DNA of 64,000 nt. It comes from Sclerodactyla briareus. Lineage: Eukaryota > Echinodermata > Holothuroidea > Dendrochirotida > Sclerodactylidae. Shown in pieces: positions 56,590 through 64,000 of the stretch. Both the position numbers and the translations under genes were made by a program. The notes beneath the pieces are model-generated. The model saw only the letters and a program-made list of their open reading frames with translations, did not search any database and was not told where the DNA came from. The stretch spans positions 103,012 through 167,011 of the forward strand of contig JAODTK010005613.1 in the NCBI GenBank assembly GCA_026419785.1. Direction: 5' to 3'. Numbering within the stretch: position 1 is the stretch's first letter; each line of letters begins with the position of its first letter.

Positions 56590-59385
56590 TCCTTATGGGA
56601 AATGTTACAATCGCTGAACAACAAAATGGAGGAATAGATAGCTGTGTGCGTTATACGCGGGAATTCAAGAATATCAGCTGATGGCCTATTACGCGACTGG
56701 CTTCACGGAATCTGGTCCCAATAGCTGTGTAGACATCGATGGTTTTTACCCTCATTCGGGAGATAGGGCCCCGGGGTATCACAGAACCAGAAAGGAGGTG
56801 GTTTAGCGTTGTCTCTACGTGAATGAACACTGGTGCCACCCCCAAAAATGTTACATGGAAACATTTTAGTTCGACGAATGCCGAAATTTCGTGCCGTAGG
56901 ACTGCGACCGTTATTAATCCACAGGGAATTCTCTCATGTGATGCATCTGAGTGGTGTCCCCAAACCGCAAATGTCGCCACCCCTCTGCTAACGAACTATG
57001 TGCTAATTATCAAGACCCTTGAGATAGGCAATCCCAATGCTTTAGGGTCATTGAGGGGACTCAGTAATCACTGTAGGTGAAGAGGACCCAATACTAACTA
57101 CTACAACACGTTACAAATAGCCAACCACGTTCACGCGGCACCGGACCTCTGTTATTCAAACGTAAGGGGGCTTACGCAAATAAACCGATACCAAACTTGG
57201 AAGCTGACAACGATGACTTCTACTGCAGGCCGCGATCGACCGGTTGTTACAACGACAGAAACACAAAGCACGTACCGTCAACCAATGATTTCCGGGGTCA
57301 CGAAAACTACGAGTTCGGCTGGGCTCAATGATTGGGATGTATTTATCGAGCATAAGGGGACATCAAGGACACTTACCAACAATTTAGACATGTTAATTTC
57401 TGTTTGACTGTACGGGCCGGATAAACAGATTAAGGTTTACGCAACAACCAAGCCTGGATTACAAAGGAGGTTTTAAAGAATCATCAACAAACAGCAGATT
57501 GATTTTCCGACAAAACAACAGAGATGAATGAAGGACGTGCAGACGAACGCGCAAGGCATGAGAAAGGGGTAAGGGACATGTAAAAGTGTTAAATAGTAGT
57601 CACTTTACTGGAAATAATATGAAATAGGTTTGGGCGGGCAGCGAATGATTAGTGGCTACATGAAAAACAAATAAATCGATGATTACAACTACCGAACTCC
57701 CGTGAATATGCAAATGAAAGAAATGTTTTTTTAAAACCGATTTGATCACTTAGATTTTTCACATGAGAATCGTGAGTCGGGGAAATGTTATCTACGCAGA
57801 CGTCCATGAACAGTTTTTGAACTGTATGCGATGAAGTTGGTGATTGAAATTTTTAAAACTCAACGGATCAAAAGGCAGCCGGCCCAGATGAATTGCTACC
57901 TCGTGTCTCAAACTTGTTCGAATCAATGGTGTAAATATTTGCAGTTATTGTAAATGTCATTTTATATCAGAACCGCACCGAACTTGGAAAGAGTATGTAT
58001 ATTCCGATCCCCAAAAAGAAAAAACACCATTACTGGCATGATGACCTTCGATCAGTTGCTCTGACCTGCAGTGAGAATGAAAAAACTTGTGAACGTCTGG
58101 TCCTAGCACTTACACACAATGGTTGATAGGTTTTTAGACCCCAGGACATTTTTTTGCCTATAGGCGAACCGCAGTACGGAAGATGCAATTTTATATAGTT
58201 TAGAGTCATTGTACTCTCACTTGAGCACACCAACTTAGGCAACTAAGCCCCGGTACTTCTTTGACTTTCGTCTGCTTTATACAATCCAGACAATACCGAC
58301 AACCAAAATATTGGAAATGAATGGCATACGATTTATTCATGGGATCTAACTATCTTCCAAAAGGCCCCAGTATGTTCCATGAGGTCAATCGGGGTTGTAA
58401 ATCGACGTAAATTTTCAAATCCGGGATCCCCCAGGGAACTGATTGGCCCCATTTTTCACTCTCCCACAGCAGATGCAGATCATCGCCGAAAGCTGCCTCT
58501 CTGTTAAATTTGCAGACGCCACTGACCTGATTGGGTTGATATCGAAAATGATGGACACGCAGTATATTGAGCAAATTAGAAATTTTGAGCGATTATGGTA
58601 ATACTAATTTCCTGGTTTTTGAAACGTTGAACAAAAAGAAAGAAGGTAATAGATTTCAGTAGTGTGGGGTATCCGCGCCCTGTCAGCAGTCAAGGACTGT
58701 GTGTGATGCGAGTGAAACAATATACATACTGGGTGTAGTATGGATCACTGCTTGTCTGGCATAGCCCTGTTGATGCCCATTGAAGAAACTAACCCTAGAA
58801 TGCAACTGTTTGCATACCATGAAAAAAGTTCCCAAATTGATGATCGTATTATGACTATGTTTTATACGTCTACCATCAGTGGGGTGGAGATACAATTGAT
58901 GTCGGGGCGGGAACTGTGAAGAAGGCGATTCAGAACGCAGGAGGCATAATCCGACCAGGTCAGTCGCATAATGGCCACAGTCCAACCCTCATAGGCTTAG
59001 TTTATACTAGTCTACTCCACAGAAGTTAGACACGTTTTGGATAACGGGACCACCCAATGCACTGAACCATTTCAGGAGGCAGTTTATTCTCGGAGCGGGA
59101 GGATGGGCTACCGACAGCCAAAACAAACCGTCATCCCTCCTCATTAGTCCCCGGCATTAGGAAAATATAAACCATACTTAAAATCGATAGTGTTCTTGCC
59201 TTTCGTGCCACAAGCATTTTGACACATAGCAGCCTTGCCATGTTACGCCTTTATAGTTTCAATCGTTTTACATGGTAGTGTTTTTTTTTTTCTTGTGTTG
59301 TATTTTATTTGTTTATCCTTCGATTCTGTATTAGAGCGTTTAATTACCCTGTGCGGGTGTAATAAAGTGAATATTATCTATATGC
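56590..59385 (+). mobile_element. Rex1/L2-like LINE (third LINE)
   Basis: The endonuclease starts near LNNKMEE (about 56,614), REFKNI-like and LMAYYATG (about 56,660-56,700), VDIDGFYPH (about 56,733), KGGG plus VNEHWCHP (about 56,790-56,840), PDLCYSNVRG (about 57,143-57,172) and DRPVVTT (about 57,236). A linker has NDWDVFIEHKG (about 57,329) and KVYATTKPG (about 57,434). The reverse transcriptase has KAAGPDELLPRV (about 57,871), IPIPKKK (about 58,000), a LALT-CERLVL region (about 58,060-58,115) and VKFADATDLIGLI (about 58,502; FADA where FADD is usual). The C-terminus includes an SGR segment near 59,095. The 3' end is GTAATAAAGTGAATATTATC near 59,360-59,380. Frames change often. No ORF1 was recognised upstream. 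Confidence 0.9.
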
Positions 59386-59854
59386 TCTTACTCCTCCCCT
59401 TCTACTCCTCGGGTGTGAAACCCCTTTTCCATTTTCACGTGCACCAATTTCGACAAAATAAGACGGTTTCGTCAATTAACACACCCATATTTACAACGAA
59501 CCGCCGTGCTTGGCTGGCGCGTAATTGTGGCGCAAAATCAATATTGTGATTGGTATGATAGGATTAGGATAGGAAGTAAATGGCACGTCCACCCAATGCG
59601 GAATAGCTTGTGTAAAAAACTGCAAATGACCCTTAAGCAAGTTTTCACAATAGGTAGTGCTATTTTATAATTCTGCATGGGATTAAAAATATACAAATAG
59701 CGTCCTGGATATCAGCTGATTGATTTTGATTGCATACGGGTTCAGGAAGCCACTTTGACTCATCATGGAACCATAACCGAAAATTTTGATCGTGGATGAG
59801 CACCGGCGACAACTCGCATTCTCTACTCGACTAGTGCTTCAGATGAATCGAGGC

Positions 59855-60236
59855 AGAAGTGACACCACTCCCTGCTCCCGGGACGCAATTTTACGTCCCC
59901 ATCCGACGGACGATCAGTGAACTCCAGGACCGAACCACTTTCTCAGATCCTGGCGGAGCGGGGAAGATGTCGACGCGATTGCTCACCGCCGACCGACGAT
60001 ACCTAATGCAAGTGCCCCGAAACAACCCCACGAAAAACCAAGGCCCACTGTCAAAACAGCAGGACCAGGAACCTACGACCAGGAACACGCCAGTCGAAAT
60101 GCAAGAACAGCCACTTCTGGAAAAAAAAAGCCCGGTGTGTTGGTCGGCTGGAAATTTTGTTTCGAACCCGGACCCTGTTGCATGCGAAGCACAAGATACC
60201 GCTCTACTATTCTCCCGCTCCCAAGTTCCAAAATGA
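59855..60236 (-). mobile_element. probable tRNA-derived SINE, minus strand (tRNA-Ala-like head)
   Basis: On the minus strand a perfect A box (TAGTAGAGCGG, plus 60,199-60,209) is followed by an anticodon-like GTGCTTCGCATGCA and a near B box (GGGTTCGAAAC, plus about 60,160-60,171). The T-arm and acceptor cannot pair well, so it is not a tRNA gene. A plus-strand 125-codon frame lies over the body; its final part is simply the antisense of the tRNA-like head, which argues against a real protein. Confidence 0.5.
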
Positions 60237-60539
60237 GACAGCCGAAATGGTTAAATAAAAATTGAGAGAGAGAATATCTAGACAGGAATTGATAAACATT
60301 TCAAACCGACAAATCGGCGAAGGTTCAGTAAAAGATGCGAACGTATATGTAACAAAATTTTCAAAAGTTTTCGCGCGCTTCGCACGCAATATCCTTAGGT
60401 GTAATTTTACGTACCGGTTCCCGTCATCTGTGAACTCAATGAAATTCGACAACTTTATGATTTTCAGGCAATCTTTTTAAAGGAAGGGAGAAAGGGGAAC
60501 GTGGCAGAAAAATCTATGACCAGGGTCATCTAGTATGGA

Positions 60540-61345
60540 CTGACTGGAGGATCTTGACGGTCCCTGAAAAGTGAGATTTCGACCACCCTACAACGGTGGG
60601 CACTGCCCATTGCTCAGCACATTTTGGCAGAAAAACATCACAAGATTCAGAGCAACAAATTGCATCTAAAGGACTGTGATATTGCCAAGTTATTTTTTAC
60701 GGGAGGGGGGGGGGGAAGGCTGCCTTACACGTTTTCTAAGATGAGAAATTCGGGGCAAAAATGACAAAAATTCGTGAAAAATTTGGGCAGCGAAAAAAGC
60801 AAAGTAACAAGATGAAAGCTGAATTTCCGAATCTTCTGCTGACTGACCAAATTTAGATAAAATTCCCGAAAAACCTGTCAAAATTTCCGCCGCGTTACCA
60901 GTCCCCGCTGGTAGGTATAATTACACCAACTCCCAAAGAAGAGCCTAGAAGAGATCTTGAGTAGCAAGTCGCATCTAAGGATGTCAAAATTCAAAATTAT
61001 TTCTGGAACCAAGTCAGTGTTTAGGAATGTCATAATGTGACATCAGACTGCATCTAAGGCCACCTGAAATGCAAACAGTTTCTGAAGTGGAAGGAGGGGG
61101 GATTAGGCGGTCATCTGAAAAGTGAGATTTAAACTTACTAAATCTTACCGCCCCCGATCCGATTTGGCAGAGAAAGGCACACGATTCAGGCCGCAAGTTG
61201 CATCCTAGGACATGTGGAAATGCGAAATTATTTCTGGAATAAAGTGAGTGTTTTTGGAGTACTATATTGCACCAAATTACATCTAGGCCACCGGAACATG
61301 CACAAATTTTTGCGAGGGGAGGAGGAATCCCCCCCCCCCCTCAGC
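60540..61345. repeat. diverged tandem units (GCATCTAAGG / TTTCTGGAA family)
   Basis: Segments TGAAAAGTGAGATTT (60,566 and 61,116), GGCAGA.AAA...CACA..ATTCAG (about 60,627 and 61,166), TTGCATCTAAGG or TTGCATCCTAGG (about 60,660, 61,048 and 61,198) and ATTATTTCTGGAA (about 60,996 and 61,228) recur over three units. G-runs and a C-run lie at the unit edges. Confidence 0.7.
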
Positions 61346-62010
61346 GCCGCCCACCGAAAAAGAATCATAGTACGCCCTGGATTCAACTTTCGTGTACCGA
61401 AAATACTGTTTCCTACAATCTGAGTGACCCATTTCATTCAAAATTCCCTCAATGATCTGTTCCACGGTATGCAAATTGTAAACCTGCAGTGGGTTCTTGA
61501 TATTTTTTGGTTTGTAGTCACTTGCAGAACATTTTCTTTCACAAACATATAAGGAGGTTGTAGATGCGTGGCTACTCTTCAGCATTTTCCTTTCGCTAAA
61601 ATTGCACATTTAGATGTTTGCATTAGGCACGGCAAGTTGCCATTTCCGGCGATCTGGGGGGTATAACAATCCAAAATTTCCTTGGTACGCTACGCGCCAA
61701 CCAATGTGGCGCTCTGCTTAGATAGTGTATCGCAGTCCCCCCGTCCCCCCCCCCCTCCACGTTTCGAAATGGATTGGACGGTACATGCTTACAATTACTT
61801 TATACCAACTGATACAATAGTACGAATGTCCACGAAATAACAGCGTCAATGCGTCGATCCGTTTCTAGGTTGAAATTTTGGCTTGTTATACCTGCTGGAT
61901 TGCCGGAATAGCACCCTGCAGGCCTGATTGTAAACATCAATTTCGATTTCAGTTGAAAAATGTTGAAAGGTTGTCACTTTTGCAAGATATACCCAGATGA
62001 TTAGCAACGG
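61346..62010. other. no gene recognised
   Basis: Unique-looking, with a C-run at about 61,737-61,756. Confidence 0.4.
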
Positions 62011-62014
62011 TTAC

Positions 62015-62195
62015 AGCCCACGATACCGGAGGTCCACGAGACCGGAGGTTCGCGAGATTGAAAATGAAAGAAAGGTCCACGAGACCGAAAGTCCGTGAGA
62101 CCGAAATGGAAAAAGGGTCCGCGAGACTGAAGGTCCGCGAGACGGAAATTGATAAAGGGTACCCGAGACCGAAGGTGCGCGAGACCGAATATGAA
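62015..62195. repeat. GGTCCGCGAGACCGA minisatellite
   Basis: About ten words of the type GGTCCRCGAGACCGAA are arranged as pairs separated by short AT-rich spacers (about 55 bp per pair). The minus frame repeats FRSRGPFFHF and is a by-product. Confidence 0.9.
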
Positions 62196-62286
62196 CGGAA
62201 ATTCTAAGGACTGAGCGTTTTTACACTCGAGATTGCAACCTGTCGAAGAATAATTGGGGGGAATAATTGGATTCACCTAGAAATCT

Positions 62287-62400
62287 TACCACCCACCGAG
62301 TTTTAACCTGATCACATGTACTGCTCAGGTATGAGTAAATGTGACGAGCAGATTGAACGAACGAACGAACGAACGAACGAACTAACGAACGAACGACACG
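62287..62400. repeat. second locus of the GAAC-tailed unit
   Basis: CACCGAGTTTTAACCTGATC and GGTATGAGTAAATG-like sequence, followed by (GAAC)n, match the unit at 5.25-5.6 kb. Confidence 0.75.
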
Positions 62401-63055
62401 GAAGACATGATGACTGTAGAGCTGCTTACCCGCAGCTGAAAATTACAATAATGTACGCTAATGGGGTTAATGATGAAGTAATAGGGGTATTGATGATCTT
62501 GGTGGATCCGCCACATACCCACTATGAGGCGTGAGTTGAATTCAATTTCCACATAATTGATGTTGAAATCCCATCGTCGAAAGATGGACCATACTCTGCT
62601 CTCATTATTGCCCGCGCCTGCAAAATCAGCTAAAATGACAACGTTACACAACACACCCGTTACCCAACTCGGAACCCATTCACCAGGCGCGGTTGTACGC
62701 CACTAGCCCTCCCCCCCACGGACTAATAAAATTCCTTAGCGCAAGATCTCGGACCATCAGCAAATCGCCACACCCCCCACCCATGAAAGGCTAACGATGA
62801 CTGCGGCTCGCGATTTTGACTTTTTTAAATGTGCTCGAATTAATTTTAAAATTTATTATATGGAAAAACCTCCGCCCCGACTCTGGACACCCACGCCAAC
62901 CCATTGGCTCTACGAACACATGCCAATTTGAAAAATTGCGCAAAGTACGGATGGGGTAAAAACGCACTTTCATTTGTAAAGCTCTTTTTTTTTACACATA
63001 AAATTGCATATCTGGCACTCACCAATTGTCATCTGTAAATATCCTATCCCACTAA
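62401..63055. other. no gene recognised
   Basis: Unique-looking sequence. Frames are unsupported. Confidence 0.4.
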
Positions 63056-63061
63056 TGGAAT

Positions 63062-63620
63062 CGATACGCTGCGCAGAAACTAATTATGCCGCTTCGCAAT
63101 TAAAGGCTCAATTTCGCATGAACATAGAGAGGCCAAGTGGGATCATTCTGATTTGTAAAGTTGATTTCTGATTCATTTATTGAGAATGGCCATCTGATTT
63201 GATACGCTGAGCGGCAACAAAGGTGTGCCGCTCACTCGGATAGATTCATACGCAAGACATCGTGTGACTAAGTTGAAATTCAAGTTTATATTGAGAGATT
63301 ACGAAAATAGCTATCTGAATATCACCATTTGGCATTTGAGAAGACCTAATTCGAAATTTTTGCTACGCTGCGCGGCAACTAATGGTGCCACTTCCATCAG
63401 ATAGTATAAAGCCGTTTGAACATACAGTGGCCTAAGATGAAATTCTTTTAATTTTAATTTTTCAAGTTTATTTTCAATTTATTACATGAAAAATGTCCAG
63501 CTGATGGCTCAACGAGCACTGAAAGACCGGTACGGGACGTATTCACTAAGCTTCGCGGCAACCAGTGGTGCCGCTTTGCTTTCATAAGAGATATTTGTAT
63601 GGACATACTGTTTTTGTTTT
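63062..63620. repeat. four diverged ~140-190-bp units, each with a GCGGCA..TGCCGC hairpin
   Basis: Cores near 63,066, 63,202, 63,365 and 63,545 contain TACGCTGCGCGGCAAC-like sequence and GGTGCCGCTT. The stem GCGGCA/TGCCGC is intact in two to three copies, with different loops (for example ACCAGTGG). A GAACATA..GTGGCC segment recurs at about 63,120 and 63,418. Confidence 0.75.
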
Positions 63621-63828
63621 TTCATTTAAAATTCATGTTCATTTGAATGATTTTTGACAACGGAGAACACTTTACTTTAAAAATTCGAGCGCGGCAATCT
63701 GGCCCATCTGAAAACCCATCATTGGGAACCCATGGTTATTTCTCTGTGATGCATAAACTAGAGAGGTGTGAAAAAGTGATTGTATCCAGAAGCCTGTCAA
63801 CCAGGGTCGTCGTCGGACCGTTTTGAAA

Positions 63829-63850
63829 AGTGGGGGGGGGGGGGGGGGGT
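63829..63850. repeat. poly-G tract
   Basis: A G homopolymer of about 21 bases. Confidence 0.95.
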
Positions 63851-64000
63851 GACACATCGGAAGCAAATGACCATCTGAGCGAAGCGTACAAAGAAAATCT
63901 CAGATTTCATACCCTCCAGATCGACGGAAACGGCACTTGCCAGGCTCAATAGCACCCACCTACATGTGTGATTTGAGCAAAAGACAGACAAAAAAGTTGT

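Noticed and set aside
60145-60222. tRNA-Ala gene on the minus strand
   Set aside because: A and B boxes are present, but the T-arm and acceptor stem do not pair, so it is a SINE head or relic.

Overview
This is an animal genome window, most likely from a marine invertebrate. The evidence is a spliced gene with metazoan-type introns, CR1/L2/Rex1-like LINEs, tRNA-derived SINEs with a GGCGC...ATTATTATT-type tail, and many small tandem duplications. An echinoderm, hemichordate, cephalochordate or mollusc would all fit; the sequence alone does not decide. There is no operon structure, and almost every open frame longer than 60 codons is accidental.

The one host gene I can identify is a four-exon, plus-strand gene for the ubiquitin-conjugating enzyme E2 S (UBE2S), the K11-chain-elongating E2 of the APC/C. 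It runs from about 29.9 kb to 50.8 kb. Exons 2-4 are clear and exon 1 is tentative. Consensus splice sites, the catalytic Cys, the C-terminal LKRL tail and a poly(A) signal are all present, but every exon changes frame several times through one-base gains or losses. The same pattern (well-kept residues, frequent single-base indels) appears in the LINEs and satellites. The likeliest reading is an uncorrected long-read assembly rather than a dead gene.

Layout. 0-7.5 kb: mostly unique, with two possible exons of unknown genes and several two-copy duplications. 7.6-8.7 kb and 10.55-14.6 kb: two related AT-rich satellites (about 64 bp and about 220 bp units) full of CCATATATGG-like motifs, with a SINE between them. 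14.9-20.8 kb: dispersed repeats, a CA array, a polypyrimidine tract and mainly featureless DNA. 20.8-26.8 kb: a minus-strand LINE between TA arrays, with its promoter-like sequence at the 5' end and again, in both orientations, beyond the 3' end. 26.8-29.9 kb: unique DNA with a poly-G tract and a possible divergent first exon. 29.9-50.8 kb: UBE2S, whose introns hold a sense-strand LINE (intron 2), a 907-bp tandem duplication, a composite repeat block and a 311-bp repeat array (intron 3). 52.4-53.7 kb: a 425-bp x3 array. 54.2-54.5 kb: a minisatellite. 56.6-59.4 kb: a third LINE. 59.8-64 kb: a SINE and several short tandem families, including one with a conserved hairpin.

No CRISPR array, rRNA gene, intact tRNA gene or complete uninterrupted host CDS was seen.
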